DNA of 64,000 bases from Dermanyssus gallinae (Eukaryota; Arthropoda; Arachnida; Mesostigmata; Dermanyssidae). The position numbers were made by a program, and so were the translations under genes. The notes beneath the pieces are model-generated. The model worked only from the letters and a program-made list of their open reading frames with translations, searched no databases and was not told the DNA's origin. Below, piece after piece: positions 37,088-48,902 of this stretch; position 1 is the stretch's first letter; every line of letters starts with the position of its first letter. Where the stretch lies: positions 993,501-1,057,500 of the forward strand of contig QVRM01006574.1 in the NCBI GenBank assembly GCA_003439945.1, in the 5' to 3' direction.

Positions 37088-37096
37088 AATAATTAT

Positions 37097-37333
37097 CGAT
37101 TAGACAAGCCAGCTCAATCGCGCGATGAGATCGTACTTCTTATCGACGGCTATTTATTTATCGACCGGTAAATAAACAGATGAGGGGATGACCTTGAGGG
37201 TGCCTGCTTCGCATCTGCTGCGCAATTGAGATTGGTATAACAATGTTGAGCAATCGAATACGTCACCACAAAAAATGTTACCGGTACGCAACCGACTTCT
37301 TTTTATACGTTTTATTGTTGCACTCTCATGTCT

Positions 37334-37376
<43 letters not shown>

Positions 37377-39250
37377 TGTTAAGTCTTGACCTACACACCG
37401 ATGCATATGACAGAACGGTTGTTACTGCTGGCATGCGCTCAGGGTAGTCGGTATGTGCACATACGTTTAATCCATCTATGTATCTGAGGGTACAGCTGCT
37501 TTGTGGAGAAACTAGCGAGAAACGCCAAACAAAAAAAGTGCGATCAGAGTTCGTTGCACGGGACAATCGCTTGTTTCACAAAACAGAAAAAATGATGAAG
37601 AATTTTCATCACACTTTGGTAACGTACACAACGCTCGTTGTTGTTCGTTGTAACTTCGTTCCGAATAAATGATTTGAACGGAACTACACTACATGGATAA
37701 TTGTCTGCTACAGTCGAATGAACGTGTGGTTTCGATAGTTGTGACCGCTAGTACCGAACCCTGGAGAGGGGGGGGGGGGAGTAAACGTGAGGATTAGGGT
37801 TTTTTTGTGGGTAACCCTATACCACCGGAGAGTCTCACACTACTCACACGCACCTCCACATCAGCGCTGGGTGTGTATAAAGCATTTTTGTCCAAACCTC
37901 ACGCTAACAAAAAAAACTGTGTGACTACTCGCAGACGAACAAGCGGTATTATTTTCACCGTCATTCCTAGCGTCCTTTTTATCATCATCATCATCATCAT
38001 CCACAAATCCGGTCCTGTCACTGCAGATTCGGGAGCTTCCAACTTTTACATTGTGGCAACATGGCGCGAAGGTCCAATTGCTGCTCCATCACCACGGCTA
38101 CGTGCCATCATGCCGTAAACCGTGAGGTAAACTCTGGGGTTTCGATGGCCACCGACGGAGCAACGCGTCTCGGTCACAGCATCTCGGTGCGCCAGCTGAC
38201 GACATCATATCATGGCGAAAAACGCTTACAGCAACACCAGCAACACCAATACGAACAACATCAACGGAAACAACATCAACACAATAACATCATCAACGGC
38301 GACAATAACAGCAACCACCAGATGTCAATTTCGGACGCACCTTTTTCCTAGGCAGATAGCGTCACTGCTTTACTGAGACGACGCTTGACACAGGACTTGT
38401 TCAGATCATTCTCACATCGATCGTTGGCAGGGTATTGCAGCCTTTGCTCGCTGGCCTGGGAGACGGCCTTTGCGTATATACTTTGCTCTTACTAGGAAGT
38501 CAGCCAATCGTGACTGGGTTCGTTGTTACTAGCGGCGTTCGAGTGAACGTTTTCTACCTCGACGACCTTCTCCCACCGCAGCACTGTTCTCGCCCTCTCG
38601 CTGGGCTAAAGCAGCGCTACGCTAGCCCAATGAGGCGTCGTGACAGGCTCGTACACAGCTAGGTCACGAGCGATGACGCGCTTTTGCGAGAGACAAAAAT
38701 AGCCAAAAACAGATAGATATATAGAGTACAGAAAGATAGAGCTAACTGGTTGTCTGTATTGGCGGCGGTAGCTTGTTTTGGCTCTAGGCCATGACCACAC
38801 TCTTGGCAACTGTGGTCTCTTGTCTCTCACACACGATGACTCTGTCTCCCTCTATTGCCTCCTTGCTTGCTCGTAGAGCTCAGTCGTAGATAGACGCATC
38901 AGATTATCATACCGAGACTACAACAAGAATGAGGCCGTCTCTGAAGCCGCTGTCCTCGGCTGCTACCGCCTTCACCAACTAGTCATAGCTGCTGACGGCA
39001 ACCTCGGAACGGTCGGCGAGCAATTGCGGCGACGGTAACACTCGAACGTTCTGCCTTGACCTCTATACGACTAAGTGCTCTGTCTGACACAACAAGTCTT
39101 ATACATTGCGGCGTGGGTTTTGTTCAGGGTACGGCTGAAAAGCTGAAAGACAGAGAGATCTGGAGAAGTGAGAGAAAAAGCCTAGTGCGTGTGCTGATTA
39201 CGGGCTAAATTATATAATTTACTTAACAATTAAATTTTGTAATTCAACTA

Positions 39251-39288
<38 letters not shown>

Positions 39289-39371
39289 GCATACACATGA
39301 CCCCCAGCCAATATTTAACGTCGACGCATGCTTTTCGCATTGCTCCATAGACGGACTCCCATAAACACAAA
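37097..39371. other. No gene seen
   Basis: Contains (TA)n at 37338-37372 and 39251-39285, a G-run at 37767-37778, (ATC)n at 37981-38000 and CAA/CAC-rich DNA at 38226-38310. No recognisable coding domain. Confidence 0.45.
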
Positions 39372-39379
39372 TGGGCTAC

Positions 39380-39457
39380 GGTGGGGCTCGAACCCGCGCA
39401 CCGATGTGTCTCCTCCGGTCGCGAGGCGCAGGCGAATGCACCCACCACGCCACCGGG
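39380..39457 (-). repeat. tRNA-like SINE body
   Basis: On the minus strand TGGCGTGGTGG (39452-39442) resembles an A box and GGTTCGAGCCC (39394-39384) is a near-perfect B box; a GTGGGTGCATTCGCCTGCGC stretch follows the A box as in many arthropod tRNA-derived SINEs. The A-B spacing (about 47 bp) is long for an ordinary tRNA, which favours a SINE. Confidence 0.65.
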
Positions 39458-39576
39458 TTCGACAGTTGCCAATGGCTAACAGCAGAAGCCAAAACTGGCG
39501 TTTAGGCCGGGGTTGACGGTTGACCTAGGCTTACAGTTGAGGACAGAAAGAGCGTTTTGTTGCTGATTGGATCACA

Positions 39577-39780
39577 TTACGTAGGATAACAGGATCGAAA
39601 TAGCCAACGCACTTTTCTGTGGACAGTGTCTTTCTTGGGCCATTGTATTGCGCATGTGGGTTCTCCCTGTACAGCTACCTCTTGGCACCGGTAAAGCTGT
39701 CCCGGCCGCCTGGCGCGTGGCCGACCATTCTCCGGTAGAAGCCATTTTTCGCACTCTGGTGTCTCGACGAAGACGTCCAC
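39577..39780 (-). CDS. Weak candidate for the last exon of the SLC6 transporter
   Basis: The transporter exon ending at 52433 closes in phase 0, so the final exon should begin with a whole codon. Here CTTCTCAAAG offers an acceptor, followed by VDVFVETPECEKWLLPENGR and an open frame to a stop. A P-x4-W-x2-P spacing loosely recalls the SLC6 C-tail motif. An alternative acceptor at TTGCAG (exon from 39802) opens another frame containing RDTRVRKMASTGEW. Neither is convincing, and the implied intron would be over 12 kb. RNA evidence is needed. Confidence 0.2.
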   Translation of the reverse strand: MDVFVETPECEKWLLPENGRPRARRPGQLYRCQEVAVQGEPTCAIQWPKKDTVHRKVRWLFRSCYPT

Positions 39781-39802
39781 CTTTGAGAAGCTGGTAGTAG
39801 TG

Positions 39803-40827
39803 CTGCAAGTTGAGCTTCGTACGTTGGTTGTCTCGTTGTTTAAAAAATACGTTACAATACATCTTGCTTTGAATACTTGTGTAAATAATTTACGCCACTT
39901 ATTAATTACAATCATCCAGGAGCGCTTACTCACCCGGAGAGCCGCGCGTCAGACAGTATAGAACAATGTGATGCGTGTGAGATAGTGTTAGGCGCATAGT
40001 GATGGTGCTATGATAAGATGTGTATACACGCGCGCTATGATTTGGTGTATTAAATGTACGATAACGTATGCATTGTGCACGATCATTTAGTAAAGCGAGT
40101 AATATGGTTATAGGTAACGTTAATGGCATCGAATGTTACCGATTTAAACATAGATGGTGCTTGGCTACCGATTTAAACATAGACGCGCTTACGACTGACA
40201 CGAACGCGCCGAGCGCGCAGGCTAAGTAATTAGTTCATTTATTAACCTATTCCGTTAAAAATGAATTACTAATCAAGTTTAACTCCGAACCCAGCAAGGT
40301 GTGCTGCTGATCTGGTGCACTATGCTGCAAGGTGCAATATTGCCTGAAATTTGATAGGCGAGAAGGCTCCGAATAACTATTCTTAATTTTTCTAAGAAAA
40401 TGGGGAGCGGAACTGTCTTCCGTAGGAGTGAGAATGAAATACTCACTTTTGTCATACGGACGTGGAGAACCGAATATCGCTTCACAAAATGTGCAATTGC
40501 AAGATAACGAAACAGTCAATTAGGCAACTGAAATTCCAGTTCTCTAAATTAAACATAACGCTAGTTAGGAAAAGCAAAATACTCGCCTTGAGAAAAGATT
40601 GCAAAACTCGATGTTTGAGTTTTCACGATAAATGCGTTAAAAATCAACACGCAACTTTGAATTATGCACATTTTATGAGGTCAGTTTAGTACCTAATTAA
40701 CGATGGTTCGATTCGTGATATCAATCTCCTCCGTCCCCCCCAACACGGTGGGACTCCCATACGGTCCCTTGTTAACAGAGAAGGTACGTTAGCGGGTAGT
40801 ACGGTCCATATGCCAGTTTATATATAT

Positions 40828-40877
<50 letters not shown>

Positions 40878-40899
40878 TTATATATAGAAAATATATAAA

Positions 40900-40950
<51 letters not shown>

Positions 40951-40985
40951 TATATAAATCAATCAATCAATCATATATATATTTT
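39803..40985. other. No gene seen, ends in a TA tract
   Basis: AT-rich DNA with short open stretches of no recognisable family. From about 40819 to 40985 it becomes (TA)n with A-runs and a (CAAT)n patch that passes directly into the repeat at 40986. Confidence 0.5.
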
Positions 40986-41124
40986 TTTTATGGGACCGTC
41001 TTCTCCGGACGGCAAATTTATTTAAGTTCAATAACTCTTCATTGAGCTTGAAATTTCCATTATTACATAAATTCAAACAATTCTAACTATCCAGGTAATT
41101 TTGCAGAAAAGGCTATCGCCCGTG

Positions 41125-41131
<7 letters not shown>
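40986..41131. repeat. 145-bp interspersed repeat, copy 1
   Basis: Starts as a T-run plus TGGGACCGTCTTCTCCGGAC and ends at CTATCGCCCGTGTCTGA; both sides are (TA)n. A second copy in the same orientation lies at 53600-53745 with about 85% identity by eye. It has no ORF and no obvious pol III boxes. A MITE or SINE 3' end inserted at TA repeats is likely. Confidence 0.8.
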
Positions 41132-41160
<29 letters not shown>

Positions 41161-41220
41161 AGGCGAGCACTGCCGAGTGTGCAAATGTGTTGTAAATGAT
41201 CAATAAATCATCGCACCATT

Positions 41221-41221
41221 T

Positions 41222-41253
<32 letters not shown>
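41221..41253. repeat. (CT)n(TA)n compound microsatellite
   Basis: The same CT-then-TA arrangement as at 14575-14632. Confidence 0.85.
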
Positions 41254-41254
<1 letters not shown>

Positions 41255-41869
41255 GCGCGGGTTAATCGGTAACGTATTTTTTTTTTATCTGTCTCGGCTT
41301 TAGACATCCTACTTCTTCAATGGAAGCAAAACTGGCTAAGCATGCAGAACTCGACTATATTGGCTCGAAATTCAAGCGTGCTCATAGCGTGCTGTAACTC
41401 GCCGAGGCGGATGCCCACATCTGATTATCCACTAATAAAATACAACGATACCAAAAGCTTTATCAAACGACCACTTATATTATGCCTATAAGTATAATAA
41501 TTGTTTAAATTTTCATTAAATTGTGTGAGCAAATGTTGTTTTTACTATAATTATATTTAAAACATAGGTATGTGATTTAGGTAGCACGGTACAAACAACC
41601 AAACATATTAGATGTTCTAGTGCTGCGTACACGGGCGTTCGGCCTTACGAACTACGTGACTAGAATGTTGTAATACACACAAGGTATTGTAAAGAAAACG
41701 TGCTTAAAAAAGAAACTGACTACAACAAGACGCATTTTTTTAAAATTATTTAAGCACTCGATAACAATAATTCTTTCTGGAGAAGGCAAAGAGTACACGT
41801 TCACACCTCACAATTGTAACGTTTAAACAATGATAATAAATTATAATAATTATTTAATATTTTAACGCC

Positions 41870-42130
41870 TTATGCACGTACTATTCTAGAAAAGTTGCGA
41901 AATATGCGAAAGTTATTTGGTACAAAAGTGGGGATCACTTGCTGGTCATTACTATGCAGGACGTTGCAATGTCCGCCACTGTCTGAAGTAACTGATTCGG
42001 TCGCAGAGTTAAGCTCTCCTGTGTCCCCATAAAGACCTCGACGACCAACTTGCACCAAAGAGCTTAAACCTCTCGACAGTGAGCCGAGTTGGCAACCGGC
42101 TGGCTCCGAATCCTCGTCAGACACCAGCAA
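41870..42130 (-). CDS. Unassigned protein-like open stretch, 86 codons to a stop
   Basis: The minus-strand sequence reads LLVSDEDSEPAGCQLGSLSR and later ATESVTSDSGGHCNVLHSND before a TAA. It is not repeat-derived and is rich in Ser, Asp and Glu like a protein tail. There is no in-frame ATG at its head, so if real it is a last exon needing an upstream acceptor (weak candidates near CATTTCATAG). I do not recognise a family. Confidence 0.25.
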   Translation of the reverse strand: MLVSDEDSEPAGCQLGSLSRGLSSLVQVGRRGLYGDTGELNSATESVTSDSGGHCNVLHSNDQQVIPTFVPNNFRIFRNFSRIVRA

Positions 42131-42501
42131 CGCACAGCTATGAAATGTTGGAGTGATATAACGTTAGCACAGCCATGAAATGTGTATGAGATGAAACCGC
42201 TTATTGGTGCTATTCGCTGTCGGAGCCATCGAGCGGGCTAACCTGCTGTTGCGTAAGCCGGACGAGACGGCACTGACAGAGCTGTCTAGCAGCTTTTGTC
42301 GATGCCAGTGCATAGATATATATAGCCGATGGGACAATGACAGGATAGTTTTGTCGGAAACCCCGGAAGTCATTTAGTCGTATATGACGCATTCGTTTGG
42401 CGCCCGCGCCCGTACAAAGCCCGTTGAAGCGAGACCGACTCTGTCAGCCTGAGACGGGCCGGCTCTTCCCTCAGGGAAGAGTCTGCCTATTCTATACCAT
42501 T

Positions 42502-42705
42502 ATGTTCTTTACTGCAGTTGCTGTTGCTGCTGCTGCTGCTGCTGCCACTGTCGCAGCTATGGTTGCAGTGGGTGTTGCAACTGTTGCGACCAAGCCCGGG
42601 GCTGACGGCTCACCGGAAGACGAGAATCGAACAGCTTCCCGCTCAAAGCGTCTCGCCAAGGTCCCGTTTGAGGACTACTTGCGGGCTGCAGGTCTTGTGG
42701 TGTAG
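42502..42705 (+). CDS. Tentative small secreted-peptide precursor, 67 aa
   Basis: ATG at 42502 opens MFFTAVAVAAAAAAATVAAM followed by VAVGVATVATKPGADG, a signal-peptide-like hydrophobic head. A polar linker then reaches a dibasic SRSKR, followed by LAKVPFEDYLRAAGLVV and stop. Signal, linker, KR and short tail is the layout of a neuropeptide-like precursor. However, the hydrophobic head is coded by GCT/GTT repeats and there is no homologue I know. It may be chance. Confidence 0.22.
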   Translation: MFFTAVAVAAAAAAATVAAMVAVGVATVATKPGADGSPEDENRTASRSKRLAKVPFEDYLRAAGLVV

Positions 42706-43258
42706 GCGGCCATTTGCCTTCTCCACTATTGTCGCAACTACTGGTTGTTGCCGGTCGCGACCGCTTGCTCTAAACGCGCGTCGAGAATCTCGCCGTGGTT
42801 CGTGGGCATCGCGTAGAAACGACTCGACTAGAGCACACGTCTAATGATGAAGAAGGTTGACATTGTCAAATTGTTCCGCATTCCTAAATCACCATCTATC
42901 GATCGCCTGCGTATTTGCTAAAGAAAAGCAACGTAACGATATAGCGTTTGTGGTTCTGTTATTGGGGCTAGTTCGTATGCTTGTACGCGCACAGTACACA
43001 ACCGTTATAAAGTAACCCGGAAACAGCAGTAAGTAACTTGGTCAGTCGTTTCCGTGATGTCTTAAGCTCTCACTGTCATAATATTTGTGTACAAATTACA
43101 ATCTATGATTGGCGATACAATATATGGTTAGATGATTAGTGTGAGTCGTTTTCAAAGTAATTACTATAACTTAATTATAATAAAATTAAATTCACACAAT
43201 CAGTGATAGGATGATATCAATATACGGCACAATAGATGATAGTCATGCGCTGCTTATC
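42706..43258. other. No gene seen
   Basis: Ordinary AT-rich DNA with no repeat or coding structure that I can support. Confidence 0.5.
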
Positions 43259-44170
43259 TCACTGTAATGTGGGAAATGGTTTGACCGATGTCATTCTAGC
43301 CAGATTGAGTTGTAGCCATAGGTACCAAAAAGTCATTGTCCACCTCGCCCATTTTTCCTCATATGCGCGAATCAAATCTTGATAGGCAGGGGTCGCAGAA
43401 TGCTGAAGCAGGGATCCGACCTTCTCGACATAGCAGGAAAACAAGTCTGTTGAGGGCGTTTGTGTGAAGTTCTAGCACTCGCTTCAAGAATGAGCTTCTC
43501 TCTGTCCAGTGATGCCATGTGGGTACGTGTCGCTGTACTGCAATGAAGTTATATGCCGTAGAACACAGATGGTGCGACTCTCCTTTAAAGAATGCAAGGG
43601 CAAGGCTTTAAGGGGCAGTTCGAACGGTGTTCCCGCGACGAGAGCCTTACAAACGCGTCCCTAAATGTGACCCGCTAGGCGTCAACGATATCCTCAGGTA
43701 TGTAAAGCGGCCGACATACTGCAAATCTTGTCCGCTTGACCGTTTCTGGCGCTGGTGTCTAAGCCAAGAGCTGGAGAGTGAGTGGATAACCTAGAGAGTG
43801 CCTGCTACAAGTACAATTCGCTGCGGTTGTAGACGGCAAGATTATCCGCGCACATGTGCGACAGTGACAGATGCCTTTTCAAGGTTTTCACGTGATTCGG
43901 GTGCTCAGAAACGGGGGGCGGGGAGTGATGAGGCATCAAGGGATTTAGATTGTTACTTTAGGCAAACATTTTTGTTTTTTCGGCGATTTGATGCTTGATA
44001 ATCCTGTCATGGATGACAATATCATTGACTTGCAGAAGATCTTTAACAAGCTGCGAGATGTTTGTTTGTGTTCCGAGTTTACCCAGCTTATCAAACACGG
44101 TACTTTGCTGTTCCGAATTAAAAGCAGCAGCACTACAATCTACAAGTACCGCGTAGAAGTACCATGACAC
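43259..44170 (-). pseudogene. Unassigned protein-like relic
   Basis: On the minus strand 44170-43958 reads MSWYFYAVLVDCSAAAFNSE and continues GTQTNISQLVKDLLQVNDIV...IIKHQIAEKTKMF before a stop. Further along, broken frames include WHHWTERSSFLKRVLELHTN near 43510-43450 and VEKVGSLLQHSATPAYQDLI near 43440-43370. The composition is protein-like but frames are interrupted, as in a decayed transposase or retroelement ORF. No catalytic motif was recognised. Confidence 0.3.
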
Positions 44171-46588
44171 CTTTCATTCAGTGTCGTGTCTAGTAGGCAC
44201 GCGTAAGCGGTACTTCTGTCGATCTAAGAGCCCGGAATCTGTGTTTTCGTTTGGCTGCAGGAGCAGCTTTTGTTGTGGTAAAAAAAAAGCGTATCCCACG
44301 GCACGCGAAGAGAATACCTAGTAGCTTGTAGACGTTACTTATTCTGGAAAGTGTCTTCCTTGATGCGGACGGTTCAGTTTCTTGCCCGTTCGGAGTCGAT
44401 GGCGTGACATACTCCTGCCACCGAGACCGAGTTATCTATCCGATGCTGAGACCAGCGTTGAATAGTTACGTCCACTAAGGCACCACCATAAGCGTAGCTC
44501 TTTGTAGACGTTTGTTAAGAATACGACGTGGGACCGGATAACTCAGTTTGCGGCATGTCTTCTGAAACTTCCTCTATGATTAGTCTAGACTTATAACAAT
44601 AACAGGATGAATGGTTAAGCTCCATTCTTTTCTTGACACACATGCGCTCGTGGTTTCAACGCTTTATCGTAGTTTCAAATGAGCAAAAGTATTGCAATTG
44701 TAATCACTTCCAGATTCAGTCTATTACTAGTCGAGTAGAAGGTGATTTTGGCACTAAGCCGATTTGGTTGATACGCATTAGAGTCTAGAGTGTGTTCTAG
44801 TCAAGCTAGTCCTATCCAGAATATGGCAGGGTGCGTGACTAACAAAAAACAAAATAGAATGTTTAACAAGATAGACTGGACATTTTAGTAAGCAAACGTT
44901 TACCTTAATGTTATTAAATACATGAATTGCTTTACCATAATTGTGTATAGATTAATGTATTTAATTGGATTTAAAGCGTGTGGCGATTAGTGCGGTTCCT
45001 TTTGGTGATACCAGGAACGAGTTAGTTATAAATCTGCAGCTGGGTAAAGTCGCTTCCTTGTCGAAGACAGTAGGGCACTAGGCGCCCCCTATGGGGTCAG
45101 ATACACCTTTATGTGATTCCAAATACGATGAAGTGGGTTATTGCTGTGTGTTACGTTATGCCATTTGGTTTAAACATCTGGGTCTCCGTCATTCTTAATT
45201 GTGCGTCCCCAGTTGAAATCACCTCATGCTCACCTGTAAATTATTTACCCATTATTCTTTAAGTCTATCGGAGCGCCGCGTAAGTGTAAGTGGCTACTAT
45301 TTCAAAATAATCATATTATATAAAACTTATATTATTCATTTATTATTTCAAATTAAGGTTTGAGGGAAATTATGATAACCATCTTTGTACCCTATTAGTG
45401 TAAGTAGTTGGCTGTGGTATTCTTTTATTTCCTGAAAGCTGTCCAGACGCCACAGAAAGTCATCACCACTTAATAAGATTTGCTAGCTACGAATGCTAGA
45501 AGTAAAATGCTGGACATGAGAAGTCTCATGAATAGCTGCCGTACAGATCATGAGCAATTTACGGCCATTTAGAACATCGTAATCATTTTAATTCAGTGTT
45601 GATGGTTTAAGAAAATTGCTTAAATTGAGGATAACTATGACGATTGCTTCTCTGACGGCTACAGTCAAAATGCTAGTTGTTCAGTCTAAATGGTGACGAA
45701 AAAGCTAGAACTCACAAAATATGCTGTGTGACTTCAGGTTTAGCTAATGTAAAATAGGCGCGCAACATAGTCTATTTTAGAGTTAACTTAAACACCTGCA
45801 ATTACAAAAAAAAACCTGGTAAACTATGTACTCTATCGACAGAATGTGTATTCGTGTGACAAAGCTTAACCTCAAGTAGTTAGTTTAGATTAGGAAAGAC
45901 GCTTACTTTGGCGTGCTAGCCAAGTGTTATCTCTTTATCACTAAGTAAATATAGAACGAGAAATATAAAAACATTTAAATACGGAGCTATACCAAACAAA
46001 GATTAAGTTTGCAACCATACAATATCACGGCATAAGTAGGCACGCGTAATAATCCTACAAAGAAAAGTATTACAGAGTCTGCAATATAACCCTGGGACGA
46101 GCATATGTAAATCAAATGCGAAGACAAGCCTTGCAACGCACAGATCGATTGTATCCTTGCAGGGCAGAATTTATGCTTTCACACCAATTATCACAATTAG
46201 CTCCGACTTAAGCTGAAATTCTGTTTACCTTACCAGACAGTGAGTAGTCCAAGCTTCGATACACATATCTGCAATACGCGAAATAGAATCAACGCTGCCT
46301 GCAGTCCAAACCTATGCAAGTGTGCGGAAATGCAAGCCGCTCAAAATGTGATACCCGAACTGGCACACTACACACCTTACTCACTGAATATCTTACATGA
46401 TTATTCCTATTTAATGAATTTTTGTGTTACACATTATAAAATAACTTGAGCCATAATTCAAGTGCAATAATGGACAGCAAAACTGAGGCTTGTGTAAAGG
46501 CTGCAAAAACGAAGAAACTCAAGCATAGCCGGTCTTCATTTTTTTCGACACTTGTCAGAGGTAACGGCATTTGAAAACGTTTTGATGT
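44171..46588. other. No gene seen
   Basis: AT-rich, few microsatellites. One short plus-strand open stretch (46240-46449) includes CSPNLCKCAEMQAAQNVIPE; no family recognised. Confidence 0.45.
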
Positions 46589-46864
46589 TTACTCTCTACT
46601 CAAATCCCAGAGCTCGCAGAGGTCGCCAGCTTTTTTCTCCAGGAATTGAATAGTGGCGATGGCTAAACTGGCGGAAAGTGGGACAGTGTCGAGCATTTGG
46701 AATATTCTAGAATGCATACCAAAGGTTTTCATTGCGTTCACCGAGAGGAGCTCTAAAACGTCTCTTAGGTGATAGCTCCTCGACCACGACGTTGCGTCAG
46801 CCCACTGAGCTAAAAAAAACACGGAATTCTTCTCTCCGCATTTGGAACCACGCTGGTGTAGCAT
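46589..46864 (-). pseudogene. Unassigned protein-like open stretch, 91 codons
   Basis: The minus strand reads GSKCGEKNSVFFLAQWADAT and then YHLRDVLELLSVNAMKTFGM before a stop after WDLSRE. It is non-repetitive and protein-like in composition but isolated. A transposon relic is plausible. Confidence 0.25.
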
Positions 46865-48851
46865 CTAGTTCATTCACGCGAGTTGGCACTGTGTGAGTTC
46901 TACTTTTTAGAAGTGAAATAAATAGTAAATTAAAATAAAAAAAATGAAGGAACGGCGCTTATATTTACGCAAATTGCTGCTTAAAGTCATCGAAGTGGAG
47001 CTAGAAAACGTTGCATATTCCAAAAAAACTTCCAACGTGTTTTGGAAGTTTAGTTAGATGCATAAATCGATGCATGGATCCACCGCCTTTAGAAACATAT
47101 GAAGAAAATGAGATATTGGTGTGAATGGACGTCAAAATATGAAAATGGCGTTACTTTTGTAGAAAAATGACCTGACTAAAAAGGAAAAAATAGACATATA
47201 TGTATTATATGATAGAAATTCAAAAACGGTCACTAGACATGTGGTGGTTGGAAGATGATATTGGCAGAAATCAACTTATTAATTCCCTCATCGGCACTGC
47301 ACCAGATATAGCCGCACCTTTATCTCGATCGGCCTTCGATTTGGCGCAGCTCTTATATAGTAGCCGGGACTCCGCTGGCCGTATCGGCGAAATAAAGTAA
47401 CTGGATGAATTGCTTGCACAAACATTTAGATCTAAACTTATTCTGCAAAACAATGTTATTAAATTTCTTTATTACATTATTATACATTATTATTAGACGC
47501 TCTTGATCTACCCTAAGCTTTAATATTAGCGCAGTCACTACAAATTAAACAGTCTCTATTGTCGTTACAACATATCATTTATTTAACCGCAAATTGCATT
47601 CTTTCCAAATGACAACATTACTCATTTTGCTATGCAGTCACCTAAGGGTGTCACTGTTGTCATAGGGCCGGCGTCAAATATTCTCATTCCCATGTCTCTC
47701 ATATAAGTGCTTAAAGATCATATAAGCTCAGCTGACATGATTTTTTTTGGTGCTTACGATTCTGTAAATTCTAGTTCTTATTGCCCGCCATTCGTAGTCT
47801 AAACACGATAGGCATTATTACATTTGGCTGCCTTCTCTTTTTCCTTTTTCTCTATATTTTCTTCTTCAGTTAGATGCCATTATCGTAGTAGTTCACGAAC
47901 GTTTATATATATATATATATATATATATCGGCAACAACTAGATGACTGTAGCTGGTGGAGCCCTTCGTTGGAAGAGCAGCACCATGAAGATGAGCTGGAA
48001 CTCACGCAAAATCAGGACTAAGTTGAAACTGACGTTCTCTCATTGTAGCCTGTATCAACGTGCTGCTTGCCCTCCTAAACATGGCCCCAAAGCGCCTATA
48101 TGAGAAGGCCTCGCTTCCTCACATTGGAGTGTCTACCTCAGCTGTCGAAGATAGGTTTGTGTGTGTGTGTGTGTAAATGTGTGCTCATGTTCAGTGAAGG
48201 TGAAGGAGTACGGGATAGTGCTTGCATAAACAGTACTGTCACAAACAAGCGGTTTCATGAAGCATTCTGAGTTCAAATTAATTAAATAAGTCACTCTTTC
48301 CCCCTGATGCACGAGTGATGCATTATACGGTGCGACGTTCACCTAAACAGGACTTACACTTGTACAAAAGGTGGCCAAGCGAACGCTTTTTTAAGTATTA
48401 TTCTAAATCCCTAGACATGTAATGGCCGAAATCGAACATTCGACAACAAACTGAATGTTACTTCTCTCTGTAATAACAAGAGGAATGTAATGAATCAAGT
48501 TTAGAGATACATTGGCTGTAAGAGCCACGAAACTTAACAAGCGGTCCCCTGGTGGATTGTAGAGGACAAGGAAAGTAGGTTATTGCGAAGGTTTAAACCA
48601 GACCTTTCTGGCGTAATGTGAAACAAGGGAGAGACATTTCCATGCTTGAGTTAGCGAATAGGTAGCGGATATTCAACCCATCTGCATTGTAAAGGAGGAA
48701 TGTTCCATGTCTACATTGGCGTATCTGTATATACATATAAGATTAGCTATGAACACTTAGGCAGTAGTTACATTCACTTACTCAGTTTACTTAAAATGAC
48801 ACAGCAAGTGTGTACTTTGCCGACGTGGACGCAATGTACCTGCCACAATTA

Positions 48852-48902
<51 letters not shown>

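Noticed and set aside
39926..40129. Possible exon ending at a GTGAGT donor near 39938
   Set aside because: The donor is good, but the upstream sequence has no protein-like conservation and no acceptor was convincing.
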